Shown piece by piece: positions 50,406-59,627 of a stretch of 64,000 bases of DNA (the first letter of the stretch is position 1; every line of letters begins with the position of its first letter). The translations under genes and the position numbers were made by a program. Where the stretch lies: the NCBI GenBank assembly GCA_011391255.1, contig JAABQV010000005.1:109103-173102 (forward strand), written 5' to 3'. Source of the DNA: Dechloromonas sp. GTDB lineage: Bacteria > Pseudomonadota > Gammaproteobacteria > Burkholderiales > Rhodocyclaceae. The notes beneath the pieces are model-generated. The model was not told the DNA's origin. It saw only the letters and a program-made list of their open reading frames with translations, and did no database searches.

Positions 50406-50702
50406 GTGCTACATATCGTCAATAAATCACCCCTGGAAAACAGTTCCCTGGAAAGCTGCCTGATGGTGGCTGGCTCCGGCGACGTACTGCTCATCGAAGA
50501 CGCGGTTTACGCGGCAACGACCGGCAACATTTTTGAGCCGAAATTGCGGGCGGCGTTAGGTAAGGTCAAGGTTTATGTGCTGCAACCTGATCTCGATGCG
50601 CGCGGCATGGGTGACCGCCTGGTTGCCGGGGTCACTTCCGTCGATTACAGTGGTTTCGTGGATCTCACAACCACCAACAATACCTGCCAATCCTGGCTGT
50701 AA
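50406..50702 (+). CDS. dsrH: Sulfur-transfer protein DsrH
   Basis: A 98-residue DsrH/TusB-like subunit completing the DsrEFH hexamer. It starts with GTG behind GAGGAGAG. The single cysteine C18 (NSSLESCLMVAGSGDVLLI) corresponds to the functional Cys of DsrH. The remainder (EDAVYAATTGNIFEPKL and YSGFVDLTTTNNTCQSWL) is typical; a second Cys lies near the C-terminus. Confidence 0.94.
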   Translation: MLHIVNKSPLENSSLESCLMVAGSGDVLLIEDAVYAATTGNIFEPKLRAALGKVKVYVLQPDLDARGMGDRLVAGVTSVDYSGFVDLTTTNNTCQSWL

Positions 50703-50729
50703 TTTGTATTAATTCAAGGAGAAAACTAC

Positions 50730-51065
50730 ATGGCTACAATTGAAGTCAGCGGCAAAACGTATGAAACCGATGAAGAGGGTTACCTGGTTAACCTCGGCGA
50801 GTGGGATATGGATGTCGCGAATTACATTGCGACGACCGAGAGCATCAGCATGACCGAGCAGCACTGGGAAGTTATCAACTTCCTGCGTGAGTATTTCGAG
50901 GAGTATCAGATTGCTCCGGCTGTTCGCGTGTTGACCAAGGCCATCGGTAAAAAGCTTGGCGCTGAAAAAGGCACCAGCGAGTATCTGTACGCGCTGTATC
51001 CGTATGGTCCGGGCAAGCAGGCGTGCAAGATCGCCGGTCTGCCGAAGCCGACTGGCTGCGTTTAA
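50730..51065 (+). CDS. dsrC: DsrC sulfur carrier / DsrAB co-substrate
   Basis: A 111-residue carrier that brings sulfur to DsrAB and interacts with DsrK. Both redox cysteines of the mobile C-terminal arm are present: C99 (GKQACKIAG) and C110 (KPTGCV), eleven residues apart as in functional DsrC. This contrasts with the cysteine-free homologue at 45760. It follows dsrH by 27 bases with an AAGGAG site. Confidence 0.97.
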   Translation: MATIEVSGKTYETDEEGYLVNLGEWDMDVANYIATTESISMTEQHWEVINFLREYFEEYQIAPAVRVLTKAIGKKLGAEKGTSEYLYALYPYGPGKQACKIAGLPKPTGCV

Positions 51066-51083
51066 GTAAAGCCCCGGTAGAGC

Positions 51084-51812
51084 ATGAACATGGTAAGTAC
51101 TTTGTTTGCGATTCTGTTTTATCTCGCAACCTTGATGTTGGTTGTGGGGTTGCTCTACCGGATCAATACCTATGCGCGGACTCCCGCGCCGTTAAAAATC
51201 CCCACCACGCCTGCTCCGACAACACAAACCGGTGTTGTCCTGAGAATGGCGCGCGAAGTGGTGTTTTTCGAAAGCCTGTTCAAGGCCAATCTCTGGATTT
51301 GGAGCATGGGCTGGCTCTTTCATGCCAGCCTGGCACTGGAGCTGGCGCGCCATCTCCGCTATTTCACCGAGCCGGTTTGGGGCTGGGTGGCATTGATTCA
51401 GCCGTTCGGAATGTATGCCGGTCTAACCATGTTGATTGGTTTGCTTGGTTTGTGGGTTCGTCGCTTGTTTGTTGAGCGCATTCGTTACATATCAACGCCG
51501 TCAGATCACTTAATGCTTGTTTTGTTGATTGGCATTGCCCTTTCGGGACTGACGATGACTTTTGTGACTCACGCTGACGTGGTCGGCGTTAAAAATTTCT
51601 TCATCAGTTGGATGGGCTTTTCTAGTGCCTCACTGCCAGCTGACATCATTCTCTATTTTCATCTGTTTGGTGTCGCTTCGCTGATGGCTATTTTTCCGAT
51701 CAGCAAACTACTCCATGCGCCGGGTGTCTTTTTCTCCCCTTCGCGCAACCAAACCGACAATCCGCGTGAAAAGCGCCATATCGCCAAATGGGCGTCAGAT
51801 CTGGAGAATTAA
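51084..51812 (+). CDS. dsrM: DsrM, NarI-like cytochrome b membrane subunit
   Basis: A 242-residue membrane subunit of DsrMKJOP, with five hydrophobic segments. Heme b ligand histidines are likely within LFHASLALELARHLRYF and LYFHLFGVASLMAIF. It exchanges electrons between the quinone pool, DsrK and the periplasmic DsrJO side. Its stop touches the dsrK start. The shorter length, about 240 residues, fits the sulfur-oxidiser type. Confidence 0.93.
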   Translation: MNMVSTLFAILFYLATLMLVVGLLYRINTYARTPAPLKIPTTPAPTTQTGVVLRMAREVVFFESLFKANLWIWSMGWLFHASLALELARHLRYFTEPVWGWVALIQPFGMYAGLTMLIGLLGLWVRRLFVERIRYISTPSDHLMLVLLIGIALSGLTMTFVTHADVVGVKNFFISWMGFSSASLPADIILYFHLFGVASLMAIFPISKLLHAPGVFFSPSRNQTDNPREKRHIAKWASDLEN

Positions 51813-53342
51813 ATGGCTGACGTTGTTGCTCCGCCGTACCGAGTCATTCCGATTATCCCGGCGTTGATTCCGGGATCAATGGAAGGCCTGAAGCCTTTCG
51901 TTGCCAATGACAAAATCAATACGGCGATTGGTTTTCCCGGCGAGTTGGTTGAAGATTGGCATGACAAGGCGATTGCCAAAATGGGCGAGCTTCTGAGCAA
52001 GTATCGCTCGCTCAAAGTCTATATGGATGCGTGCGTCCATTGCGGTGCCTGTTCTGATAAATGCCATTATTTCATCGGTACGCAGGACCCGAAAAACATG
52101 CCGGTGGCGCGTCAGGATTTGATGCGCAGTGTCTATCGCCGTTATTTCACCCTGCCGGGTAAGCTCTTCCCCAAATTGGTTGGGGCGCGCGACCTGACCA
52201 AGGAAGTGCTCGACGAGTGGTACAGCTATTTCCATCAATGCTCGGAATGTCGTCGCTGCTCCGTGTTTTGTCCCTACGGGATTGATACGGCCGAAGTGAC
52301 CATGGCGGCGCGCGAGATTCTCGATTCGATCGGCTACGGCCAGAAGTATTCGAACGAAATTATTGGCAAGGTTCACCGCATTGGTAACAATCTCGGTCTA
52401 CCTGGCCCGGCGTTGCGCGATACCCTTGAAGGATTGGAAGAAGACGTCAAGGATGCCACAGGTGTTGACGTGCGTTTTCCGATGGACGTCAAGGGTGCTG
52501 AAGTCCTGCTGATTACGCCGTCCGCCGATTTTTTTGCCGAACCGCATATTGATAGCCTGATCGGCTATGCCAAAGTATTTCATGCTACCGGAACCAGCTG
52601 GACATTGTCGTCGATGGCTTCCGAAGCGGGCAATTTCGGGATGTTCATCGGCAACTACGACCAGTTGCGTCAAATAGCGCTTCGCATCCGCGAAGTGGCG
52701 CTAGAACTCGGTGTTAAGCGTATTGTCGTTGGCGAGTGTGGCCATGCCTGGCGCGTGGCTTACAGTTTCTGGAATACGCTAACCGGTGTCGGCGATGGCG
52801 CGGATGAAACGGATCGCTTTGCGCAGATGCTGCAAAAGCAGCTTGATCACCGCTATAAACAGCCAATGCATATCTGTGAGTTCACCTGGGATGCGATAGA
52901 GCGCGGTGCGCTTCAATTCGACAAGTCCAAGAACGACAAGCACATCATCACCTTCCACGACTCTTGCAACGTCGCACGCGGTTCGCGGATGGGTGATTTT
53001 GCCGGCGGGCAGTTTGAAATTCCCCGCAACATTATCAAAACAGTGGCCAACAATTTTTACGAAATGGCGCCAGAGACTACCTGCGAGCAGACTTTTTGTT
53101 GTGGCGGTGGCGGTGGTTTGCTGACTGATGATTTGATTGACCTGCGCGTTAAAGGAGCCTTGCCGCGTATGGAGGTTTTGCAGCAAGTGGTGGACGAACA
53201 CGGCGTCAATTTCATGGCGACGATTTGTGCGATTTGCAAAGCACAATTCACCAAAGTGCTGCCGATTTACGGTTTTGATCGCAGGCTGGTTGGTGGAGTG
53301 CATCAACTGGTCAGCAACGCCATCATCCTGGGCGATAAGTAA
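51813..53342 (+). CDS. dsrK: DsrK, HdrD-like iron-sulfur subunit
   Basis: A 509-residue cytoplasmic subunit facing DsrC. Two [4Fe-4S] motifs (CVHCGACSDKCHYF and CSECRRCSVFCPYG) lie in the first third. The C-terminal CCG-type domain includes GECGHAWRVAY, HDSCNVARG, FCCGGGGGLLTDD and CAICKAQF, which build the catalytic noncubane cluster like that of heterodisulfide reductase HdrD. It begins directly after dsrM with no gap. Confidence 0.95.
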   Translation: MADVVAPPYRVIPIIPALIPGSMEGLKPFVANDKINTAIGFPGELVEDWHDKAIAKMGELLSKYRSLKVYMDACVHCGACSDKCHYFIGTQDPKNMPVARQDLMRSVYRRYFTLPGKLFPKLVGARDLTKEVLDEWYSYFHQCSECRRCSVFCPYGIDTAEVTMAAREILDSIGYGQKYSNEIIGKVHRIGNNLGLPGPALRDTLEGLEEDVKDATGVDVRFPMDVKGAEVLLITPSADFFAEPHIDSLIGYAKVFHATGTSWTLSSMASEAGNFGMFIGNYDQLRQIALRIREVALELGVKRIVVGECGHAWRVAYSFWNTLTGVGDGADETDRFAQMLQKQLDHRYKQPMHICEFTWDAIERGALQFDKSKNDKHIITFHDSCNVARGSRMGDFAGGQFEIPRNIIKTVANNFYEMAPETTCEQTFCCGGGGGLLTDDLIDLRVKGALPRMEVLQQVVDEHGVNFMATICAICKAQFTKVLPIYGFDRRLVGGVHQLVSNAIILGDK

Positions 53343-53362
53343 CAACTATCTGGAGACAAGCG

Positions 53363-55333
53363 ATGTCAGCAACAACACAAACTAAAGAAGTGCTTAACTT
53401 TCGCCGCTACAAAGATGGCGACAACAAAGTCGGTCGCTTGAATGAAAAGATTTTCAAGGCATCGGCGACTTACAAGTGCCCGACTTATATTCAGTCCACT
53501 CCGCCGTGCCAGGGTAGCTGTCCGGCTGGTGAAGACATTCGTGGTTACCTGGCGATTGTGCGCGGCACTGAAAAGCCACCGGTTGGCGCTGATGGAAAAC
53601 CGCTTATGCCTTGGCAGGAATATGCCTGGCGTCGTCTGACCGAAGCCAATCCGTTCCCCTCGGTGATGGGTCGCGTTTGTCCGGCACCGTGTGAGACTGG
53701 CTGTAATCGCAACGAAGTTGAAGATCACGTTGGTATCAACTCGGTTGAGCATTTTCTGGGTGAATACGCGATCGCCAACAACTTGAAATTCAATAAGCCG
53801 GCGGTTGCTTCATCCGGTAAAAAAGTGGCCATTCTTGGTGGTGGACCGGCGGGTTTGTCCTGCGCCTATCAACTGACGCTCAAGGGTCACGATGTCACTG
53901 TTTTTGACGAGCATGAATTCCTTGGCGGCATGATGCGTTACGGCATTCCCGGCTTCCGTACGCCGCGTGAGGTGCTCGATGCAGAAATCCAGCGGATCAT
54001 TGATTTGGGTGTCAAAACCCGCATGCGTACTCGTGTTGGCACGGATGTATCGCTCGAGCAGATCCGCGCCGAGTTCGACTCTGTCTTCCTCGGCATGGGT
54101 GCCCAGGCTGGCCGCGCGCTGCCGATCGAAAACGGCGACGCCCCGAACGTGGTTACTGCCACGGCATTCCTCAAAGCCTTCAATGACGGCCGTTTGCAGC
54201 ACGTAGGCAAGCGTGTGGTCGTCGTCGGTGGTGGCGATACGTCAATCGACGTTGCGACGGTTGCCCGGCGCCTTGGTCACATCAAGAATGCCAAACCGAC
54301 CGATGCAGAAGCAGCTATAGCCGGCCACTTGGCGCACGACGTGGCCACCATTTCTGCCAAAGAAGGTGCTGAAGTCACGTTGACCTCGATCTTCAATATT
54401 GACAAGATGCAGGCCAACAAGCACGAAATCGAGCAGGCGCTTGCTGAAGGTATTCATATTCGCGGCAGCCTGGTACCGGTCGGCATTGTGCGCGACCAAA
54501 GTGGCCGTGCCACCGCGCTGCGCGTTGCCCAGTGCGAAGCCAAGATCGTCGGCGGCAAGCTTGACGTCAAGACCGTCGAAGGTAGCGAGCAGGATATCGA
54601 AGCCGACCTTATCGTTTCGGCGATCGGCCAGGCCGTTGATTTTGCCGGGCTGGAAGAGTTCAACAATGGCAAGGGTGCAGTCAGCACTGATCGTAACTAT
54701 GTCGTTTCCGGCAAACCAGGCGTTTTCGCTGGCGGTGACATCATTCGCCCGCACTTGCTGACGACGGCGATTGGTCATGGTTCGATTGCCGCCGATGGCA
54801 TTCACAACTTCCTGTTGGGTCGTGATCTGGAAAAGCGCCCGAAAATCGATGCGCACCAGTTTGACCTGATCCGCAAACTGGCTGAGAAAGGTCTTGAGCC
54901 GAAGCCAATGCAGGACGCATTGCGCGGAACGTGTGACAGCAAATCGGCGGTTCATAATTTTGACGATCGCTCTGAGCGCTATGTGATTCCGCACGATAAA
55001 TTGTTCCTTGGGCATTTCTCCGCAGTTGATCGCAACATTCGCGACGTAATTACGCTGGATAAAGATAGTGCGTTGGATAACTATCAGGATCGTCTGGGTG
55101 TTCTTGAAGAAAAAACAGCCGTCGCTGAAGCAAAGCGTTGTATGAGTTGCGGCATGTGCTTCGAGTGCGACAATTGTGTGGTTTATTGCCCGCAAACGGC
55201 GGTTTACCGCGTCAAGAAGACTGAGGCAACAACCGGGCGCTACGTTGCAACGGATTACAACAAGTGTATTGGTTGCCATATTTGTGCCGATGTCTGCCCG
55301 ACTGGCTACATTCAAATGGGTTTGGGTGAGTGA
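53363..55333 (+). CDS. dsrL: DsrL, NAD(P)H:acceptor oxidoreductase of the Dsr pathway
   Basis: A 656-residue iron-sulfur flavoprotein of the GltD-like family, essential for oxidative Dsr function; it links DsrAB electrons to NAD(P). FAD site: ILGGGPAGLSCAYQL (about 152-166); NAD(P) site: VVVVGGGDTSIDVATVARRLG. An N-terminal Cys-rich section (PPCQGSCPAGED, CPAPCETGCNR) and a C-terminal ferredoxin part (CMSCGMCFECDNCVVYCPQ, CIGCHICADVCPTG) hold several [4Fe-4S] clusters. Its presence strongly supports the oxidising direction. It overlaps dsrJ. Confidence 0.95.
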   Translation: MSATTQTKEVLNFRRYKDGDNKVGRLNEKIFKASATYKCPTYIQSTPPCQGSCPAGEDIRGYLAIVRGTEKPPVGADGKPLMPWQEYAWRRLTEANPFPSVMGRVCPAPCETGCNRNEVEDHVGINSVEHFLGEYAIANNLKFNKPAVASSGKKVAILGGGPAGLSCAYQLTLKGHDVTVFDEHEFLGGMMRYGIPGFRTPREVLDAEIQRIIDLGVKTRMRTRVGTDVSLEQIRAEFDSVFLGMGAQAGRALPIENGDAPNVVTATAFLKAFNDGRLQHVGKRVVVVGGGDTSIDVATVARRLGHIKNAKPTDAEAAIAGHLAHDVATISAKEGAEVTLTSIFNIDKMQANKHEIEQALAEGIHIRGSLVPVGIVRDQSGRATALRVAQCEAKIVGGKLDVKTVEGSEQDIEADLIVSAIGQAVDFAGLEEFNNGKGAVSTDRNYVVSGKPGVFAGGDIIRPHLLTTAIGHGSIAADGIHNFLLGRDLEKRPKIDAHQFDLIRKLAEKGLEPKPMQDALRGTCDSKSAVHNFDDRSERYVIPHDKLFLGHFSAVDRNIRDVITLDKDSALDNYQDRLGVLEEKTAVAEAKRCMSCGMCFECDNCVVYCPQTAVYRVKKTEATTGRYVATDYNKCIGCHICADVCPTGYIQMGLGE

Positions 55334-55701
55334 TGAAGCGGCTCGCATTCCTGCTGCTCTGTTTGTGCTTCCCGCTGGCCTGGGCCGGCGGGACAGCTGC
55401 CCCGAAGATTGATATCGGCAAGGGTGGGCAATGTGTGGAAGAAACGCAGTGGATGCGTAAAAACCACATGAATGTGCTCAAGCATCAGCGGGATGAAGTG
55501 GTGCACAAGGGCACACGTGAAGAAAAGCACAGCTTGAAAAACTGTATCGAGTGCCACGCCAGTACCAAAGACAATAGCGTGACAGCGCGCGCCGACAGTT
55601 TTTGTGTTGCCTGCCATGCCAATCAGGCGGTAAAAATTGACTGTTTTGAGTGCCACTCGAACAAGCGCAAGAGCGCCTGGATGCAAGGAACTGGCAAATG
55701 A
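55333..55701 (+). CDS. dsrJ: DsrJ, periplasmic triheme cytochrome c
   Basis: A 122-residue secreted cytochrome with signal peptide MKRLAFLLLCLCFPLAWAGG and three CxxCH sites: CIECH, CVACH and CFECH. It has electron transfer roles with DsrO and DsrP at the outer face of the membrane. The ATG at 55333 overlaps the dsrL stop (TGATG); an earlier GTG at 55330 is possible. A further Cys (GGQCVEET) could be the unusual heme ligand known for DsrJ. Confidence 0.93.
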   Translation: MKRLAFLLLCLCFPLAWAGGTAAPKIDIGKGGQCVEETQWMRKNHMNVLKHQRDEVVHKGTREEKHSLKNCIECHASTKDNSVTARADSFCVACHANQAVKIDCFECHSNKRKSAWMQGTGK

Positions 55702-56414
55702 GCGAGATCGATCTCAAACGTCGCAATTTTTTCAAGACTTCACTGGGTGCTGCCGCATTGACCATTGCGCCAGGCATTCTCCTGTTTGATGTCGCGCATG
55801 GGAAACCTGAAGCAGTCAGCAGCTCTGTTCGCTGGGGCATGCTGATCGACACTGCCAATTGTCGTGAAGGTTGTAACGACTGCGTCACTGCCTGCAACAA
55901 GGAAAATGGCTTGAGCGGGGTCAACAACACGACTAACGCTCAGTGGATTCGCAAGATCGAGATCAAGGAGGTCAGCACCGGCCGCCAGGTCTCGTTGCCG
56001 ATGATGTGTCAGCACTGCGAGCATCCTCCCTGCGTCGATGTTTGCCCGACTGGAGCGTCGTTTAAGCGCGCCGATGGCATTGTTCTGGTTGATCGTCACC
56101 GCTGTATCGGTTGCCGCTACTGCATGATGGCTTGCCCGTACAAGGCGCGCTCATTTGTGCATGAGGTGGTGACAGATCAGAATCCTGATGTGCCGCGCGG
56201 TAAGGGCACCGTTGAGAGTTGCTCGTTGTGCGTGCACCGGATTGATGCCGGTTTGAAACCGGCATGTGCTGAATCCTGTTCCAACAAGGCCATCCTTTTC
56301 GGGGATTTGAATGACCCGAACAGTGAGATTTCCAAAAAGATTCGCTCAGTGACTTCAGTTCAAGTGCGAGCGGATCTCGGTCTAAACACCGGCGTCCGGT
56401 ATCAGGGGTTATAA
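55698..56414 (+). CDS. dsrO: DsrO, periplasmic iron-sulfur subunit
   Basis: A 238-residue ferredoxin-like protein with a Tat-type leader (LKRRNFFKTSLGAAALTIAPGILLF), so exported folded. Cysteine clusters: CREGCNDCVTACN, CQHCEHPPCVDVCPTGAS, CIGCRYCMMACPY and CSLCVHRI with CAESC. It relays electrons between DsrJ and DsrP. The start overlaps dsrJ by 4 bp (ATGA), and dsrP starts immediately after the stop. Confidence 0.94.
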   Translation: MSEIDLKRRNFFKTSLGAAALTIAPGILLFDVAHGKPEAVSSSVRWGMLIDTANCREGCNDCVTACNKENGLSGVNNTTNAQWIRKIEIKEVSTGRQVSLPMMCQHCEHPPCVDVCPTGASFKRADGIVLVDRHRCIGCRYCMMACPYKARSFVHEVVTDQNPDVPRGKGTVESCSLCVHRIDAGLKPACAESCSNKAILFGDLNDPNSEISKKIRSVTSVQVRADLGLNTGVRYQGL

Positions 56415-57596
56415 ATGAGCGCCCATCCTCCGATGTATTTCAAGAACCGCCTGTATTACGTACTGCTGGCGGCCGGTGGCCTGGTTGCCTTGGCCGGTGG
56501 CTACGCGGTTTACATGATGGAACACCACGGCCATGTCATCTCCGGCATGAACAACCAGATTGTCTGGGGTGTGCCGCACGTCTTCGCCATCTTCCTGATT
56601 GTTGCTGCATCGGGCGTGCTGAATGTGGCCTCAATCGGCTCGGTGTTCGGCAAAATGCTTTACAAGGCGCGTGCCCCGCTTGCCAGTCTTTTGTCGATTG
56701 CCATGCTGGCAGGCGGTTTGGCGGTACTGATGCTCGACCTGGGTCGTCCTGACCGGGTGCTTGTTGCCGCCACCAACATTAATCTGACTTCGGTCTTTGC
56801 CTGGAACGTCGTTCTTTACTCTGGCATGTTCTCGCTCGTTATTTTGTATCTGTGGACGATGATGGAGCGGCGCATGAACCCCTACACGAAACCGGCGGGT
56901 TTCGCGGTATTCGCCTGGCGTTTCATTCTGACTACCGGCACCGGCCTGATCTTCGCTTTCCTGACCGCGCGTCAGGCGTATGGCTCTGCCTTGCTGCCGC
57001 CGATGTTCATCGTGCTTTCTTTTGCCTGGGGCCTGGCGGTTTTCCATCTGGTGCAAACGGTTCTCTATGCCTGGAATGACAAGCAGCTCGACCCGCTGAT
57101 TTCACAGCGCAAAAAGAATCTGATGGGGATTTTTGTCATCGGCTCGCTCTACATGGTTGCCATGTATCACATGACCAACCTGTACTTTGCGCAGCAAAAG
57201 GGTTTTGAGCGCTTCATCCTGATTGATGGGGGTGTTTTCCCCAACCTGTTCTGGTGGGGTTACGTCGTGCTCGGCAATATTGTGCCGTTAATCCTCATTT
57301 ATGCGCCAGGCCTGGGCAAGACGCGCTGTGTTTTCGCGGCGTCTTCGCTGATCGTTCTCGGCGCCTTCTCGCTGCTCTACGTCTTCATTATCGGTGGCCA
57401 GGCTTACCCGCTAAATATTTTCCCCGGCTATGAGGCCAGCAGCAGTTTCGCGGATGGCCAGATTGCCAGTTATTCGCCGACAATCTATGAGTTCTTGCTG
57501 GGGTTTGGTGGTCTTGCGATTGCCTTTATTGTCACTACGATTAGTGTGCGGGTGTTGAACTTTATGCCGCAGGACAAGCACTACATCACGGACTGA
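56415..57596 (+). CDS. dsrP: DsrP, NrfD-like quinone-interacting membrane subunit
   Basis: A 393-residue membrane protein with about ten hydrophobic segments of the NrfD/HybB type (YVLLAAGGLVALAGGYAVYMMEHHGHVISGMNNQIVWGVPHVFAIFLIV). It completes DsrMKJOP and connects periplasmic DsrJO to quinones. Conserved LDLGRPDRVLVAATN and FAWNVVLYSGMFSL are visible. The C-terminus is hydrophilic (NFMPQDKHYITD). 22 bases separate it from dsrN. Confidence 0.94.
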   Translation: MSAHPPMYFKNRLYYVLLAAGGLVALAGGYAVYMMEHHGHVISGMNNQIVWGVPHVFAIFLIVAASGVLNVASIGSVFGKMLYKARAPLASLLSIAMLAGGLAVLMLDLGRPDRVLVAATNINLTSVFAWNVVLYSGMFSLVILYLWTMMERRMNPYTKPAGFAVFAWRFILTTGTGLIFAFLTARQAYGSALLPPMFIVLSFAWGLAVFHLVQTVLYAWNDKQLDPLISQRKKNLMGIFVIGSLYMVAMYHMTNLYFAQQKGFERFILIDGGVFPNLFWWGYVVLGNIVPLILIYAPGLGKTRCVFAASSLIVLGAFSLLYVFIIGGQAYPLNIFPGYEASSSFADGQIASYSPTIYEFLLGFGGLAIAFIVTTISVRVLNFMPQDKHYITD

Positions 57597-57618
57597 TTTT
57601 TTCGAAAGGCTGCCAGCC

Positions 57619-59028
57619 ATGAACCGCATGCTGATTTCGGCAGCTCATAAATCATCCGGCAAAACGATGGTCAGTATTGGTCTCTGCGCTGCTTTAAGAG
57701 CGCGAGGCCATATTGTCCAGCCCTTCAAAAAAGGGCCTGACTACATTGATCCGATGTGGTTGTCGCAAGCTACCGGACGTGAATGCCGTAACCTTGATCT
57801 TTATTTGATGGCTGACGACGACGTCGTAGCTACCTATGCCCGGCATTCGAGCGAGCTGGATCTGATCGAGGGCAACAAGGGTCTTTACGACGGCTTGTCG
57901 CTCGACGGCAGCAACAGTAATGCGGCGCTCGCCAAATTGCTCGATCTTCCGGTTTTTCTGGTCATTGACGCGCGCGGCATGACGCGCGGCATCGCCCCGC
58001 TGATTCTCGGCTATCAGGCTTTTGACAAGGATATCCAGATTGCCGGCGTGATCCTCAATAAACTCGGCGGCAGTCGCCATGAGTCGAAGTTGCGCGAGGT
58101 CATTGAGCATTACACCGATGTGCCGGTGATTGGTGCGATTCAATACGACGAGCGCCTGAGCATTATCGAGCGCCATCTGGGACTGATGCCGAGCAACGAA
58201 TCTATTTCTGCCAACGCCAAGATCAAGCAAATTGGCGAAGCGATTGCCGAGCAGGTTGATCTCGATAAGCTACTATCCCTGTCGCAAAAAAAACCCTTAA
58301 AAACGCCGTCGACCGCAGCAATCACGCCGCTGCCGGTCAGCGAACGCATCCGTATCGGGATCGCCCGCGATCGCGCCTTCGGCTTTTATTACGCCGACGA
58401 TCTCGATGCGCTGGAGGCTGCCGGCGCCACGCTGGTGCCTTTCGATACGCTGAGCGATCGCCATCTGCCGGAAGTTGACGCCATCTATATCGGTGGCGGT
58501 TTCCCGGAAGCCTGTGCGGTTGAGTTGGAGGCCAATACTTCGCTGCGTGCCGAAATCAGGCAGGCAATTGCCGACGGCATGCCGAGTTACGCCGAGTGCG
58601 GTGGCTTGATGTATTTGTCGCGCAGCATTGATTATCAGGGTCGTACCTATGAAATGGTTGGCGCCATCCCCGGTGATGTGGTGATGCACGCCAAGCCGGT
58701 TGGTCGCGGGTACGTCCATCTTGAAGAGGATGCGGCGCACCCATGGCCACGTCCGAGCGCGCCGGTCAATCTGATCAAGGCGCATGAATTCCACTATTCC
58801 AGCCTTGAGAATCTCCCGGAAGATTCCCGCTTTGCCTATCATGTCAAACGCGGCTACGGCATTGCCGGAAAGCGCGACGGCCTGATTGTGAATAACCTGC
58901 TCGCCTCCTATACGCATTTACGGACTATCGGCAGTTGCTACTGGGCCACCCGTTTTGTTGCCTTCATCCGCCGCCAGATGATGCAACGTCAAATTGAATC
59001 AATATCACTTAGCGAGAAAGCACTATGA
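57619..59028 (+). CDS. dsrN: DsrN, cobyrinic acid a,c-diamide synthase-like amidotransferase
   Basis: A 469-residue CbiA-family enzyme: N-terminal P-loop AHKSSGKTMVSIGLCAALRARGH, and a C-terminal glutamine amidotransferase domain with the nucleophile Cys in PSYAECGGLMYLS. In dsr clusters it is thought to amidate siroheme to siroamide for DsrAB, not to make cobalamin. It follows dsrP by 22 bases, and its stop overlaps the DUF4202 gene (ATGA). Confidence 0.93.
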   Translation: MNRMLISAAHKSSGKTMVSIGLCAALRARGHIVQPFKKGPDYIDPMWLSQATGRECRNLDLYLMADDDVVATYARHSSELDLIEGNKGLYDGLSLDGSNSNAALAKLLDLPVFLVIDARGMTRGIAPLILGYQAFDKDIQIAGVILNKLGGSRHESKLREVIEHYTDVPVIGAIQYDERLSIIERHLGLMPSNESISANAKIKQIGEAIAEQVDLDKLLSLSQKKPLKTPSTAAITPLPVSERIRIGIARDRAFGFYYADDLDALEAAGATLVPFDTLSDRHLPEVDAIYIGGGFPEACAVELEANTSLRAEIRQAIADGMPSYAECGGLMYLSRSIDYQGRTYEMVGAIPGDVVMHAKPVGRGYVHLEEDAAHPWPRPSAPVNLIKAHEFHYSSLENLPEDSRFAYHVKRGYGIAGKRDGLIVNNLLASYTHLRTIGSCYWATRFVAFIRRQMMQRQIESISLSEKAL

Positions 59029-59627
59029 ACCAAGCGCGCTACCAGGCTGCTGTTGCAGCTTTTGACAAGGCTAACGGAGAAGACCCAAACAGCGAAATTA
59101 GCGAGGGTAAAACTTATCCAAAGGAGCTTCTTTACTCCATCCGTATGGGTGAAATGCTCGACCGTTTTGCGCCTGATGCCAGTGAAGCCGTCAAGCTCGC
59201 TGTGCGTGCGCAGCATATTCAGCGCTGGAAAATTCAGCGTGACGAGTTCCCGATGGATCGCGCCGGCTACCTTCAATGGCGCACCAAGCTGTACAAATTC
59301 CATGCGCAAACGGCTGGTGATCTGATGCGTAGCGTTGGTTACGACGACGAGACGATCGAACGGACGATGACGGCGGTCAGCAAAAAAGGACTCAAGGTCA
59401 ATCCGGAAACGCAAATGATGGAAGACGTCGCTGACCTCGTTTTTCTTGAGCATTACATGCTGGCCTTTGCCAACAAGCACCCGGAATACAGCGAAGAAAA
59501 GTGGATCCCGATCATCAACAAGACCTGGCAAAAAATGTCGCCCAGCGCCCATGAGTTTGCCCTGGCCGGCAAGATCAAGTTGCCCGAAGCGCTGGTTCCG
59601 CTGATTCTCAAGGCGGTGCAGGGCTGA
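59025..59627 (+). CDS. DUF4202 family protein
   Basis: A 200-residue soluble helical protein of the DUF4202 family (YQAAVAAFDKANGEDPNSEISEGKTYPKELLYSIRMGEMLDRFAPDAS at the start; VADLVFLEHYMLAFANKHPEYSEEKWIPIINKTWQKMS later). The His/Asp/Glu distribution (RAQHIQRWKIQRDEFP, EDVADLVFLEHY) is reminiscent of metal-dependent HD-like hydrolases, but that is a guess. It is translationally coupled to dsrN upstream and cysG downstream, so a role in siroheme or sulfur metabolism is likely from context. Confidence 0.88.
   Translation: MNQARYQAAVAAFDKANGEDPNSEISEGKTYPKELLYSIRMGEMLDRFAPDASEAVKLAVRAQHIQRWKIQRDEFPMDRAGYLQWRTKLYKFHAQTAGDLMRSVGYDDETIERTMTAVSKKGLKVNPETQMMEDVADLVFLEHYMLAFANKHPEYSEEKWIPIINKTWQKMSPSAHEFALAGKIKLPEALVPLILKAVQG

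Noticed and set aside
54242..55348. 368-codon minus-strand frame within dsrL
   Set aside because: Antisense to a well-supported gene; no domain visible in the translation.
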